From positions 62,001-126,000 of the forward strand of contig WIXG01000141.1 of the NCBI GenBank assembly GCA_009869945.1: DNA of 64,000 bases, given 5' to 3'. The DNA comes from Mesaphorura yosii (Eukaryota; Arthropoda; Collembola; Poduromorpha; Tullbergiidae). This document shows positions 41,101-55,600 of this stretch, one piece after another. The stretch's first letter is position 1. Every line of letters starts with the position of its first letter. Position numbers and translations under genes: made by a program. Under the pieces are notes generated by a model. The model ran no database searches. It saw only the letters and a program-made list of their open reading frames with translations, and was not told where the DNA came from.

Positions 41101-44100
41101 TACATACAAGGCGTAATATTCAGCTGGTGTTCGTCCTTTCAAGCTTTTCCTGCTACCGAATTACTGACTGAGCGTGACAAAAGCACTAATTAACACGTTA
41201 CTCTTTTGGTTTCTGGTGTCGTAATGTACAAAATGTTGAGGCGAGGTGAAATTAGATTCCGTTTTAATGAAATTACTCCAAATCTGGCTCACAAGCTAAC
41301 ATGCCCTTGCACCAGGAATTCAAGATTCGTTAGATCGCTACACTGCGACTTGTTAAGGTTCACCAGTTGTTACGATTGTGATTCAGGAATTCAACAGGCA
41401 GGGAGACAAGAACCAGCCTTGCACTGCCACCAGAAAATGAATTTGTGCATGGGTGAAAGAGATGATTCGAGAGATATCAAGCTGTAGTGTTGTGAGCATA
41501 ACAAGACCCAATATATAAAATGTTTGTCAATTAACTTTGACTTCCCGTTGACTTTGGTGGAGAAAGGGAATTGCCGTCGAATCCGGTATGGAAATGAGAA
41601 TTTAGTCATCATAATAACTCACTGCTGATAAAGAGTTGCGATACTGCGTGAATTGAGTACAGAGACGGTGGACTGGGACACACATCATATGCTACTCCCC
41701 ATGCTGTTTGCGTGCATGGAATTGATGTCTACGCGTTTAACACTTGCTGTCGCAGCTCTTGAGCGTAAATAGAACTCGATCGAGTGAATCTCGTGAACGC
41801 AAAGGCGTTCCAATAGAATGGAATACGTAATGCGCGAGGAGAAGGGATCAAGTTGAGACCATAATCTAATCTAATGAAACGGAGGGCTGAACAAATGTAA
41901 TCCCAGATGTGTGATTCCTGTGTATGATAATAGGCGAGGCAGCGCGCGTTTGCGTCTGAATCGACCAAGACCGAGCGGAGCATGCGAGAAGAGGAGCGAC
42001 GTAGGTTGCTGATCTCAAAATGTGCAGATCCATTCAACCAGTCACTTTCCATCAGATCCGTTTGCGGGAGGGTTTTTTCACTTTCTTCCTCGCGCGCTCG
42101 AGGATCGTGCGCTATTACACGATCATAATATTACATAATATGTTTTATTATGGGAGAAAGAAGAAGATCCGAGCACAAGTAGAATGCATAATGTGAAATT
42201 GGTGATAATAATAACGGCAGTAATATGATGTTGAAGGTTGGCTGACTTCTTCCTTCCTCTTTGCCTCTTCTCATGCGCCCGGCCGCTGCTTCGTGCGCAC
42301 TTGATTCAATGCGTGTGCGAGAGTATGGATCCTGACGAGAAAGATGGAGAGCTGATACCGAGTCGTATAAGTATTCAACATTTTTCTGTTTAACGGTTTT
42401 GGTATACTGCATTGTACGATCCTGAAACCGCTCATCTTGAATTGCTAAATCAAGCCGGCTACCCCTCCACATATTTAGCTGGAGTCTACAAGCGGATGTA
42501 ACGTTCGTTGCTTACGAGCGCAAAAACTCTTCTCCAGAAGAGAATTCTTGCCAATAATAGCCAGACTCCGCGAAAGATTTACGAGCTTTACATAATGTGG
42601 TCTCATTTTCAAAAATAAACTCTTCACACTGGCCTCGCAGTGTGGATTTGTGGATAAAAGTGCTTGAAGCACTGAACGGGGAAAGATAGCCTGGATTAAA
42701 TGAATTGTATCAAATTATCCATTAATTTTGGAGTCGAGTCGAAAAATTCTTACACTCAATTTGAAATTGCTACAATTCGTATTCTTCAGTGAATATATTC
42801 TTAAACTGAAGGCGACTGACTTGTAATACGATTTCGTATTACGTTTCGACGTACGTATTCAGTACTACATCACCTATTTGTCCGTTTGCTTCAAGCACAA
42901 GCCAGCTCTGCCTTTGAATTGTATCAAATACCACAAAAAATGAAGACACGCAAAATTCAGAGAAAGCACGAAACGCAGTTGCTTCATACAGCAAAATTGT
43001 GGTATGTTACGAAATTGTTGAGAGTCTCAGAATGGAAGAAGTCATGATAATAACATAATAATTAACCGACCATTGAATCCCACCCGACTCCATTTCTAAT
43101 TTATCCATTTAATTTCGGCTCGAGTAATTTGGTGCATGTAATCCAGATGACTTGTGCTGCTTGGGGCGTCGGAATCCTGTAATTTTGATCGCTCTCGTTT
43201 CTATTTTGTACAACATGAACGGGATACAAATAGTTTCAACTTCTGGCTCGAACCGGTCGACTCGATGCCGCTTCTACTCACACGGTGCTCCGTGATTGAC
43301 TTGTTGCCAATCGTAATCCAGGCTCAGCGCATGCGCAATGAAGGGCCCTAGAAAAGTCAGCGCCTGGTTTCCATTTCAAAGGGAACATTAATCTCCCGAG
43401 ATATTTACTTGTAAATTCTGTCTTGGTCAGATAAACAATCATTTGTCATTTTCTCCGCACATGTGTTCAAGTGTCGTCTTGGTCTCACAATTTCATCTCA
43501 ATTCATATCTTCGTCTGCCCCTTCACTATAGGCATCGTTGCATAGTCTGGAGCCTGGGTTTGAAACGAAAAGAATTTCATTCTTCACAAATATTTCGAGT
43601 GAGCCCTTTGCCGTTGTTGCTTTTATCACAGTGCATGAGGTTCGCATTGTCGTCGGTCGTCTCCCCCGCCGCCAAGACGTTTAAATAGACTCCTAAAAGG
43701 AGAATATTAAAAGTCATTAATTTCAAACCGAAGAAACACACAATTGACTGACTACATACAAAATGTGAGCTCATATTATTCCGAAGTAAATGAAGTTTAC
43801 GGTATTGAAAATGTGATTAATAATTTTGCCAGCAGAATGTCATAGTTGCTTGTCTTCTGCGGATGCAGCGATAATTGTTTTGTATGGGCCCAAAATACTA
43901 GAAACAAATAATAGGGGCCTTAATTATAGCCCAAACGAGTCCGTCCATTTAAGTCCAAGTCTCCCGTGAATGGTACTATTAATTACTTGATAATTAAGAA
44001 CGAATCACATTTCATTCAATGATCCATCTGCGCTGCGCTGCATGGGGGAATCCACGCACTTTAAATACTGTATTATTAAATGTTATTGAGTTGTTACTGT

Positions 44101-47100
44101 TGCTGCCACTGACGCACAAAAGAATGCGATTCTTGTGACGGGGAGCCTGAAACCGAATTGAGGTTAACCAGTGAGATCAAATACGAGGCGATGGTATGAA
44201 GAATGGATGCGAAGGCAAGCATGGCTGATGGCTCCTCTTCCCACAATTTATCTCACGAGTCAGACCCGACAGAGATGAAGAGAAGCCTAATTAACAGGTG
44301 TGTGAGCCCACGTCTTACTTCATTTGATGATGATGACGTGATGGGAGGAATTATTCGAGAATAAGAAAGAAGAGCTGAAACCCTCTGGAGATTAAAATGT
44401 CTTGTATTCGTGCGTACAACAATTCTATAATTAAGGCCTGCGAGGAAAAGGCTTACAAAACTTTTCCAAATTACAGAAAATGGTTGGTCGGTTCACTGCT
44501 TGCCACATCGTCACTTTGGTCGGGTTGAGCTTTACATCTTCATGGTCGAGATCGTGGTGGAGCTACAAACAGTCACAACAATCGGTACTTGTGAACCTCG
44601 AGTACCAATATCCTGTTTAGTCGAAACCACTTTCCAGCGACCAGCAACTGGTTTTCTGAATTGAGTCTTCCGCAATAACTTAATCGGTTCTATGAAACGA
44701 AATGAAGAGGGACATTTAATTGAAGGTACACACGCAAACAGTTCGGGCAATGTGCGAATAATTATCAACTTCCAATTTGCACTATCGAGTACACGAGCGA
44801 AATTGTTCTTAATCTGGAACAAAATGCAGGTTCTGGTTTTGATCATTTAATTGCAGATGTTGGCTTTGGCACCCAAACGAGCTTGAATCCGGTAGAGTTG
44901 TACCTCAACAAATAATGCTAAACATGTGTGCTGCTGTCGAGTCCAGCAGGTCACCGTGCCGCATTGTTACTTTGGAGCAAAGGGTTCTTTTCTTTTCTTA
45001 GTAACTTAATCTTAATAGACCTGAAAACACAAGAACGCAGTTCACTCTCAGCACCTACGACGACCAGTCTCATCATTTGGGAAACCAACTAGCAAGCGGG
45101 GTGGAGACCTAGACACGATATGAAGAGAGGACTGCAGAGCAGCAGGCAGAAAGGAAAAGAAATGACGACTGACTACTCGTTGTGAGGTCCTTGTTCAGAA
45201 AGTCAGAGAAGAATGGGATGAAAAGAGTTAAAGCCAAAAGTAATTGGTAACCTCAGAGAACAGGACCGAATGAGCGAGCAGTCCTTATAAAGAATGAAAG
45301 CTGCAATTGAAATGTGCCCATCCTTTTGACAAAATGTTGCCTTCTACTCTCTGCGAGCCTGTTGATTCTTCCCCAAGCGCCAAGCGTCCGCATGCAACAA
45401 TCTTAAAATAACTTGTTATTGTTTCATTCAATCACCGGAGAATGGGGAGATTGACAACAGAATGATTGACCACCTCAGTGACCTCCCTCACACGCATAGC
45501 TTTGGTAATGATAGACTTGGTGACACAAACGGCATCGCATTATGGTCGGAATGTCATTCTTTATTATCTGCTTGACCGCAAACAAAGCGTTTAAAGTGAC
45601 AAAGCCGGTATTTGACCGTACCTGCGAGTGGTCCATACGCATAGCATCACATGTGGATAAAGAGTGTCAACGTGTACTCATTTCCCGTTGATACGTTTCT
45701 GATCACTTTTTAAATGCCTCGCATGTTTGTTTTTGGCAATTTCTCTTCCTGTCCCAGGAAAACAGGCAGGGGTTCTTGTCAACCGTCAGAGTTAATCGCC
45801 AGAAAGGGATTTAGTGAACTGTTCGGAACAATTATTCCAATTATTAGTCAGTTCATGAAAACTGTCAGTCAATAAGCATAGTTTAATAAGATTAAGTTGA
45901 GAAATTACTAAAGAAAAGTAAGCCGACGTAATTGCCTCCGCCGCAGTCAACTCTTAGGTTTAGTGGTGGGTCGTCGGAATACTTTGTGGTGCCAGTTTGA
46001 GGTTAGTTTCTGTCGTCGACTTTCTATTGGCTGAGCCATTAGCGCAGAGTCATATGTGCTTGTGTGGGGAAAGGGTTCGTAGAAATGTCGAGACGAAAAT
46101 GATTGTCCAATCATACAATTTGTCCTACATCATAGCTTAATATTCGTTTTGATGTTTTGCCATAAAAGATAGGCGAAGCCTGGAGTCCGTACTCGCATTT
46201 ACAGTAGAAGGCATTAGCATCGAATATTGGGATCTCGTAATGAAATTTAAATTAGTCTAGAAACAGTAACCTATTGTTTCAGTTCGCACATTTGAAATCG
46301 AGCCAATGGCATTTGGTTCGGCGGAAAAGGAGGTCTGTTGGTTCCATTAATTACGTTGTCGAATAACTTTGCAGAGTTTAAATTTAGTATACACGGAACG
46401 GAACGAAGCGTTACGCACAATTTGGTGCTTGTGAGCCAATTATTCATTTGCATTTCCCGACCATTACGAGCTTCGAATAAAATGAAATCTTCTGCACTTA
46501 ATTCTGTTGAAAAATTGCAGCCAAGCCCTTTTGATGCTCTGGTTGGATGAAGCTTGGCAATAAATACTACGCTTTAGTAATTACTGCAAATGGCAGTCAC
46601 AATTTATCCGCAACACGAGCACCCAATGGGAACTCATTAATTCAGAGTGAAAAGTGTTCCACGCTGCCAAATGAATGTTCACATTGGTTGACTTGATACT
46701 TGGAATTAGTATTCTATGCATTAATTCATGCTTCCAAGTAATAACTCTCCGAATTTGTTGGAGGCGACCCAAGATATCTGGAAGAAATTTTTTGTATCAA
46801 ATCCCAGTTTCAGATGACTTTTAATCAGATTTTTGTGTGGAGAATCATCACACAACCACATAAGAGTCTGTAAATGCGAGGATAAAAATACACGGGCAAA
46901 TGAGCGAGGCAGCAACAGCTGTCATATCATTAGTGAACGAATTCACACAAGAAGAATTAAGTCACAAATTTAAAAATGACATTAGCCGAAACGTGAAAGA
47001 TTTTCTAAATTGGATTTTTCATGCATATCATCAACGCCTTCATTTAAGGGCAACTCGTGCTTGCAGTTGAATGGCTCCACTTAAGCTCTACTCCACAATG

Positions 47101-49092
47101 CAATGGGAATGGTGAGTTAATAATTCTCCAATTTAAACCCTCACAAGAAGCGCACGGCGATTGTTGCAGCCCGCTCGGAAAAGTCAATGTCAATTACAAG
47201 ATTGGTCTGACCAGCAAATTTTGTAGATGAGAGCGTGACAAATAGGAAGAATGAAAAAATGGGAGGGCAGAAACCAAGAGACGTGAACGAAAATGATAAA
47301 CTAAAAATTGAAGTGCCTTAATTTTCTTGTTCGTATTGTTGCCTGGTAAAAGTCACTTTCTTGGAATGGCACAATCCCTATCACCTAACAGAGTCCATTA
47401 AAACCTATTCATAGAGGCCTTTTGGGTTCCTTTCAAATGCAATAATTTTGGGGGAATGTTCAATCTGAATTCAGCGATGTCTTGCGCTTTTGTATCGAGA
47501 AGGCTGTGACTAACTGTTTATCGTTTCTGTTTGTGGTATTGTTGGCACAATGAGAATACTCAAGAACACATTTGTTCGATTTGTGCTGTATCCAGTAAGA
47601 TAAAGCTGAATGGCGAACTGGAGTCATACGCCAACCTCTTCCAGGCCGATTATTAATATTAATCGCGGATTTTCAAGCAATTTCACGATTCTACATTCTG
47701 ATATCTTTTAAATGATTCATACAGATAATTAGAAATTATGACCACGAGATTTCGTACCATTTTGCAAAGTCCGTCAATCTAAACTGAACCTAACCGTGCT
47801 CACCAAAATCCAAAGATGGTTAGGATACATGATTAGAGGTTAAGGTGCAGGTGTTTCGAATTCCTGGTCCAACTATTCGGAGCGCGTTCTCTGACGCAAT
47901 TCATGATCGTGCTCTATTCAAGAAAACTCGGAATAACTTTTTAAGAATTGGGTTTGAGACAGACAATATAGATTTTAAGTTTATTATTCTTGATGCGTGG
48001 TGCGAGATTATTGTTATTGTAGAATTTTCATGAATGGGCAACCCAAACAAGAAAAGGTGCAGACGAAAAATGAAGTCCATAAACTCTGAACTTCTTACCG
48101 TAAAGAATTACGCTCAAGAACTTTGACTTTTCAGTGGGTGAATAGGACAATCTCGGGAATACATTATACTCGTGCAATGACAATTCATTCAGAGAAGATG
48201 CAGAGCAATTACAACAATGAAGTGCAGTTCTTTAGAAAAGTGTAATATATTACGACCCTCTTGCGATGCACTTTTGTCACCTTTGAAGCCGAGACAATTC
48301 CAATGGACTGCATTTTATTGTTGCGAGTTAATTGTCGCTTCAAGAGAAATTTTTGCGTCCACGAAGTAAATAAGCATTGGGTCGTGCTGAGCGGTCCAAC
48401 AACTTGGAGCAAAATTTACAGGCATTCTTGAGAGTCACACAATAAACTCCACGGGAATCGCCAGGACCAACTCGTAAGGCAGATAATATTGACTTCCATG
48501 CCTCAAAAGAGTTGATTTGAGAGTAGAGAGGGAGGCAATTCGCCACAGATCATAATTACTAAAGGTGTTTCTAATTCAGGGACCTCTGCGTGCCTTGAAA
48601 GATGTTGCATTCGGTCATGCCATTGCATGTGCCCATCTTTGCTCAAGAGTCACTAAGCTTGAAGCTCTGAATTTGACTGTGTACTGGGGACTCATTTAGT
48701 CTTAACCTCTCACCTTCGATCCAGTAAATTGCAGCTTCGTAGTCATAAAAGTCATCCATCTCCATTCATCTCTCTACGGACTCTCCTTCGCCTCTTCTGA
48801 ATACAAAGAGAGAAAATTATTTTGTAGTTTGTCAAAAGACTTAATATACGCTGGTAATGACCAACCCCGAGCCAATACCAATACTTTAAAGAAACCAAAC
48901 ACTTAAAATTTGAACCAAACCTTCCCCAACTTGAAAAGGCACGGACGGAATATGAAATCGCACAATGCTCTCATTCCCGAATATGGGCATTCAAAGAATC
49001 AGGTATTCGTAAAAAAGTATACACCATTTAGCCAACAATGGTGAATCTAATTCAGCAAAGCAGATGCAAAAGACTGAAACTTTGCACGCACA
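38177..49092. other. Gene-poor DNA beyond msh
   Basis: No secure gene in 11 kb. On minus between 40951 and 42674 several 60-113-codon frames lie in series, one behind a good acceptor-like CTTTCCCCGTTCAG at 42675-42688 and one with a GTAAGC donor, but a consistent gene could not be assembled. A 46-codon minus frame at 43577-43717 begins with a signal-peptide-like stretch. A plus frame at 39245-39466 and a minus frame at 44532-44846 are of chance length. An 11-bp perfect inverted repeat is at 38916-38926/38967-38977. Confidence 0.35.
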
Positions 49093-49697
49093 ATGTGGCC
49101 TGTGCCAAAGCACGTCCCAAGCCCCAGAGTCCCACTGCTGCAATTCACTTTACTCTATGTCATTCCAGTCCATACCGCCAGCGATGACAATTATGAAGTG
49201 GTTTTCTGTACACTCCTCCTTTACTCGGATGAAAGAAATTGGCTGTGTTATGAATCCATTTCTAACTTCAATGAACCCATATTCAGGCCGGCAAAGCTTG
49301 GCATGAGCCAAAGGACAATAACTGTAACAAAAAGATACAGCAATGCGTTGCATCAAACTGAGGCACTAGAAAAATCGGAGAACGTCGAAAGCCAGCTATT
49401 TCATTTTCATGTAAGCTTCTCACAGATCAATCTTCTTCCATCTTTCAAAGTGAACGCCACTGTCCGCATAATATTATTGTCCTGTAATTGATTTGGTCTG
49501 TTCCTTTCATTTTCCAGTTTCATGGGTCTAAGCCATGTTCTCGTTGTCCGCAAAAATTAGGTAACAATAAAAGGAAGACCAACCATCGCAAGCCGGTGAC
49601 GCTTTCGTGCTCTGGAAAACCTCAAAATTCTTTCACAAAAGCATTGCGGTATGATTTCGCTCATAAGAACACCCGCAGCTCATTAATGTGCAATTGA
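49093..49697 (+). CDS. Candidate two-exon gene for a small secreted protein, unrecognised
   Basis: An ATG at 49093 opens a 106-codon exon ending at 49410 before GTAAGC, a strong donor. A pyrimidine-rich acceptor (TTCATTTTCCAG) ends at 49517, and the exon 49518-49697 continues in phase 0 to a TGA. The product would have 165 residues. The N-terminus has a hydrophobic stretch VPLLQFTLLYVIPV ending in HTAS, compatible with a signal peptide cleaved near residue 30. The second exon is basic, with CSRC and other Lys/Arg clusters. An in-frame TGA lies upstream of the ATG. Support is limited to open frames, splice signals and the signal-like start; frames of this size also arise by chance. No family recognised. 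Confidence 0.28.
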
Positions 49698-52600
49698 AGT
49701 TAATCGAAGCTTAAAAAATATGGATCTCACACACTGTGATGAAATAATAAGTAACTACAGCAAACATAACATAACAATGGCAAGCAGCAACAGGAAATAT
49801 AAACCAATGAGCAAAAGTGGTGCTTAAAATGTTTAAGAGCAAGCGCTCATCCTTTCAATTAGATACAGGTTAAAAAATTTGAAGATGCTTTTATTGTTAT
49901 GTAATAATGTTTTTGCATTCTCTGGTAGAGTCCTTAACTACTTCAACGCTTACACTACCACCTCTTCAGTTCCTTGCATTTACACTGCGCTCTAAACCGT
50001 ATGAAGTATCAAAATGGTTTATTTATAGAACTGAGCAGAGTAGAGGAAGGGAGACCCAAAGGTGCAAGATGCACAGAGTTTTATTATTTGTTATTCTTTC
50101 GGTAATCCAAACTGTCAGAGCCAATTATCGCCGTATTCATGTGAGGATCTCATCGATTTCACGCTTTTGAGCAGGGAAGATTCGGATATTCTCATGGAAC
50201 ATACGACAGAGATCACCTACTTTCATGGGCCCGTTGTCTGCTAGATGGGCTTCACACTTGCACTGTTCCTAGCTTCACATCATTTCCAATATTTGCACTG
50301 TTAATTCAAGTTGCCCAATAATTTTATCATACGATGTGTAATAGTATCACATTCCAGCTTCGGTACGAACGCATGCAGATGCGTGCTAACAAGAATGTAT
50401 GCGAGCGGAATATTTGTGTTCTGACCTCAGAAGTGGTATGTTATAAAATATTTTGTAGTAGATGAATTTCCAATCGTGGTTATACATTCCTTCAGCATGG
50501 CGTGCGACGCGGGCAGGTCACGCAATAAACAGAGGCCAGCGTCTCGGTCGTGCCGTGCCCGTCTTTTGGCTTATTTGTTTAGTGGGTCGCACTGACGTGT
50601 GCGATGCTTTGTTGATTTGTTCCTCATATTTTTCGTGCTTGCACTTTCTTCGTGGCAATCGTGAAATATGCATGCAATTACATGTTACAATTACGGGAAC
50701 ATTGTTCCCCGACAGATTTCATTCCTTGGTATGCAAACGTAGAAATATTTCAGACGGAATGTCAAACTAGTGGTGGTGTTCTGCACGCAGACGACAATTT
50801 GTTAAAAAAGACGTACTTCCTTCCAGACGAAATATTTTTCGTTTGATCTCACTTCAAGATTACGCAAGTACAGGCTTGAAAGGTAGAAAAACGCGACTGG
50901 AGACTTCAACGTTATGGTTAATAACTAACCTAATTAGGATGACTAATAACATGAGTTAAGTCCCAGTAAATAAAATCCAGAAGCCAGGGGGAGTAATGTG
51001 TTCCCTCAACAAATAACAAACGACTCGCCAGATAATAAATGGCACTTCAAATTAAGGACAGAACAACCCACACACGGTACAGGCGACTCGTGCAAGTACG
51101 AGCAGAATTTTTTACGTACTACAAACTGCAGACAGAAGTCGGTCGTAAACTCGTCGGAGTGAAGTTTCACATTAACCACTCGAAGGGCAAGACAGGTTTC
51201 CAAGATTTTATGGGTCAGATGATTCGAAAACTGCGGAGCTTGACGGAAATTAACGCACAACCTAAAGGCAAAGGTTCAACTACAGCAAATGTTTCGAAGT
51301 TGTGCCTAGCGCCTTGGCTAATATAATGGGATCATTTCATGCGGGCAAAGTCTATTTGGGTTTCCACTAATGCATGAAATGAGGCTAGTCTGGCAGGCGC
51401 CGGTGACACATGTTGACTTTGACTTTCTCTCCGTTGCCTTTTCCTTTGTGTTCCCGTCCCCGTTTCTCGAAACAGGAGTTCACAGTCTGAAATTTGTCTT
51501 GTGGCTACACCATTTAACTTTACACGTCGCAGAAACCATGATCTCTTATGGTTAAGCACCGTAGAGTGACCCCTGAATAATAAAGTGGCAAGTGGCTATG
51601 TCAAGTCAAGATCATTTTTCCGGAAATTCGGTGAAAAAGAGTGAAATTAATGAACCTTCACCCCGTCGCCTGGCCACTCGGGTGTGTAAATGAGCTAATT
51701 GACTGTCTGACTTATGTTATTACTGCTTTGTTTTCAGCACAAGCATTGTACTACAAAAAGCAACGGATCCGTCGAGGGTAAAACAGCAATTACTGATAAA
51801 ATATTGACAATTTCATAATCGTAAATACTATTAGCCACGAAGTAAATACGGCATGTCAGAATGGAGTACGTGTACCAATGATAGTTACCCTTTCATTTCT
51901 CTGCTCTAGGGTTGCAATTTGCAAGCTTTGCAAACAAATCGTCATTATTTGAACCGCTTCTTCTGTTGATTCTGAACGAGCTCAGGTATAAGCGATCAAT
52001 TTGTGGAAGATCCCACCAAAGATAACGGAAAGAGTGCTTTAATTCAATTATTTCGAGTTTTCCTTTATGCCTTTGCTATATTCAAATATTTCAATTTTAG
52101 TGCCTTTGTCGTAATTGGAATTAATTAGAAGCACAAATACTTCAAACGTTTTTATCGTTTACGCGCGGAATAATCGGATCGAATGCCTGACTTTGCTATT
52201 AGAAAGGCGAGGCAATTAATGTCATGTTATTCGCAGAATTTATTGGGACCTTGCAGTGCAGTATTTTCAAACTATTCAACCTGACAAAAATTTCAAGAAA
52301 AGTTGAGCCTATTTGCAGTCGCTCAATTAGTTGCTTTTAATTTTTACATGAAAACTACGCAGAAGAACAGTAACAGAACCGGGGATCATTGTTGGGTGGA
52401 TTTTTATTAAAAATTAGTACATCGCCTGATATTACATCAGCGTATTCATAATCCCGCTAAAACGTAATACCACAGTTGATTCAACCCAAAGCTGTTGTTT
52501 AGTTGTCAGTCACGATTCAAACGTGCAAGAGATTACAACATGAAGGCAGTATGAATTCTTCAGGCAAGCATCTACAAAATATTAATATTTTCTGTTGTAT

Positions 52601-55600
52601 TTCAAGAAAAGATGAAGAGAATCTTCCCAAATGAATGAATACAGGAATTATTATGTTTTGAGTAGAATAACTTGTCAAAATGTGAAACGTAGTTTTTCCG
52701 CCCTCTCATTTACTTCAACTCGTGTTTCAAAGCTGATTTTGACTTTCTGAAAAAATTGTGCGTTCGCCGCATGGGTTCTTTTCCCGCACAACAAATTCGG
52801 GACATGATCCACCTCGGAAGGCGTCAAGGTGGACAATTAACTTCAGAATTTTTGAACAATTTCAGACTCAACCATTTGAATTTGCAGTGAACCGCTCGCG
52901 TTATTTGAATTCATTTCAAGCGCCCTGCTTGTTGTTTGGAGATTAAACTTAGGAAACTCCCAGTACATATACTAATACGCTTGCTATGTTTTCCGATTTG
53001 TTTTACCCTTTCATTCGGACGCACGGTAAAGTCCTGAAATTGAGTGACAACATAAACTTGATTCGTTTCATGCAATAGCAACTCGACCAAAGTCATTTGA
53101 AGTAATTGCTTTTAACCTATTTTATCTCGAAAATTGAGACCAGAGAGAAATTATAAGTAAACACTACACGAAACTCTCATTTCGGCTAGACTCGCAGTGG
53201 AAATTGGACAGACTGTTTTTTCGCGTGTTCAATTCATTTATACGAAATGAAATACGAATAATAATGAAACGTTTTGCTGTGGCGGGGCGAAGGATTGAGT
53301 TGACTGTATATAGGCAGCGTATTGCTTACTGTACTTCGATGCACGGCATGGCTTGGCAGAAGTCAACAGAAACTCTGGCTTCGGCTCTAATCTCTCGTTC
53401 TCCTGCCCGAATCTTGTCTTGCTTTTCTTTCCGTGCTTTCTTCTGTTGGCCTATTGGATCTCGTTGACTGAACATGCAAGTGGTTAATATTAAATCTACG
53501 TAATGGCTTGGCATGAAACCACGCCATAAACAGGTACGCGTAGTAACAACTCAACTTCTCTCCACGTCAATTTGAAAGGTACTAATTACATTTCACGCAA
53601 TGGCTAATTCTTTCCTTCTTTCATGCTTCGATCTTTCTTTCCCTCACGTTTTCTTTGAACTTTTTACCTCTAGAATTCTACCGGACCCGCTCCGCAGCAG
53701 GAATTAACCGAGTTCCTAGTTCCATTATAAATTGAGTTATTATAAACCAATTTTTCTAACAACCGCCTTTTAAAAGGACATAATACACATAGTACTTTGT
53801 TGGTCTCGGCTTCACTCATAGCATGAGTTCCTATACTTTATCATCACGGCGTTATATTATTATTATTTGCTGGAAACAAGTTGCAACAACTCAATTCAGG
53901 TTTCTCTACCGTAGCTCCCTATGTTCACTCTCTGCATGGCGTAAACTTATCAAATATTTTCCAGTCTTGAAGTTGAAGGCAGTTGCTTTGAGATTCAGGA
54001 AAACATGCGTGCGTTGCATCGGCGACAGTTTTGAGGTCGGTGGTTCTTATTAAAATGCAACCTTTGCTTTCTGTTGAGCTCGAAAAAAATGATCATGATT
54101 ACAGCGGATTCCTCGAGCACATAAATTAGCATTTTCTGGCAAAAGCAAGAGCAAAGTACTTTTTTATGAATTAATTAGTTTCTTGTCTGGTAATCAAAGA
54201 AGTACGAATTTTTTGTTGTAGCTCGCTCGCTGCAGGACAGACCGACCTGACTAAATCTAAAATTGATTTAAGCTCTCTTATCACCACCGTGGTATGACTG
54301 CAGGTTGCATGTGCCGCACCCATTAATATCGTGTATTAAATGGTATTTTACTACAAAGGTTCCACAGCATGGCTGCTGCCCTGGATATCTAGTGTGCAAT
54401 GCGTGCCACCATTCTTACTGTTTACATAGCCTTCGACCGTGCCTTCTGCATTTTCATAGTTATTCTGCTAAACGATCGCAACACCTGCCACTCCATTCCC
54501 AATCATCGCAAGCGTATCAACTGGCTCGCTTATGCATGCGCCGTATTATGCGTGTAATCTGACTTCTTATGTTCACGAGAGTTACAAGCAGCCATATTGC
54601 TCCAATTGAACAAGAGTTGTCGAAATGAAGATACTGAAGCCAGGCCAGATTGAATAAATTGATTTCAAGGCTATTTCGCTATTGTTTGGAGAATGACTGT
54701 GAAATTGAGGTATTTCTTCTCGACTTTGCTTCTGTCTCTGTCAAATTGACACAGAAAGGGTAAAATCGAACTGGCACTAAATGAGTAGGCTGCGCGAACC
54801 ACAATTATTATTCACAATTGTGAGTAATAGTTTGAATAGCGACACCACAAAATAGCGTTACTTTGCATGTTTCTCGGATGAACATTCAACCACACTACAC
54901 ATTTACAAGATGAAGTCAGACAGTGAGCGGTTGGCGTAAATAAATATCGCGGCACTGCACACCTCACCTTACCCGTTGCGTTGCATGTGGTAGGTAAACA
55001 CGAAAGCATACAAGTCAAATCTCTTTAATTCTTTTCCACTACTCTGCGACCGTTCGCTGGTGTGAGTGACAGAAAGTGATATTTTGGACATTTTGCTGTT
55101 ATGATGTGGAGACAAAGAGGTCCCCGTCAATCACACGAGGAAAACAAAAAGTTTACGGCAATAAAAGCAACCGAATGGAGTATTTTGCAAGAGGCCAGCG
55201 AGTGCGATGTCGTGTCCGCGTTGTAATCGTTCTCGTTCCTGCAATCCTAAAAAGTCATTGTTAAATCCTTTCCTGTGCTGCGATATGCCTACCTCTTTCA
55301 TCCAATTCAATCTACTTCCTGAAACAGCCTTCAACTACGGTTACAATGACTGCCGACCTCTCGCCCGGTCTCGGTCTCGGTGTGCTTAAATGACAATGAA
55401 CGCACTGGCTTGGAAAAAGAAGTGGAAACAACAGGATTTGGATTGAGTTTGCAGGCTCTGAGTCGAATTAGTGCTTGTATGCTGCTGCTTAGTCAGTAAT
55501 TGTTTGGATAACACATAAAACTCATATTGCCGAATCACAAACTTTGATAATTTCATGAATTTGTACGGGAGTGAAATGCATTCACACCGGGCACTCTCCC

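Noticed and set aside
40951-42674. Run of minus-strand frames with some splice-like signals as one gene
   Set aside because: Each frame is 60-113 codons, within chance, and phases could be matched only by choosing freely among many GT and AG positions.
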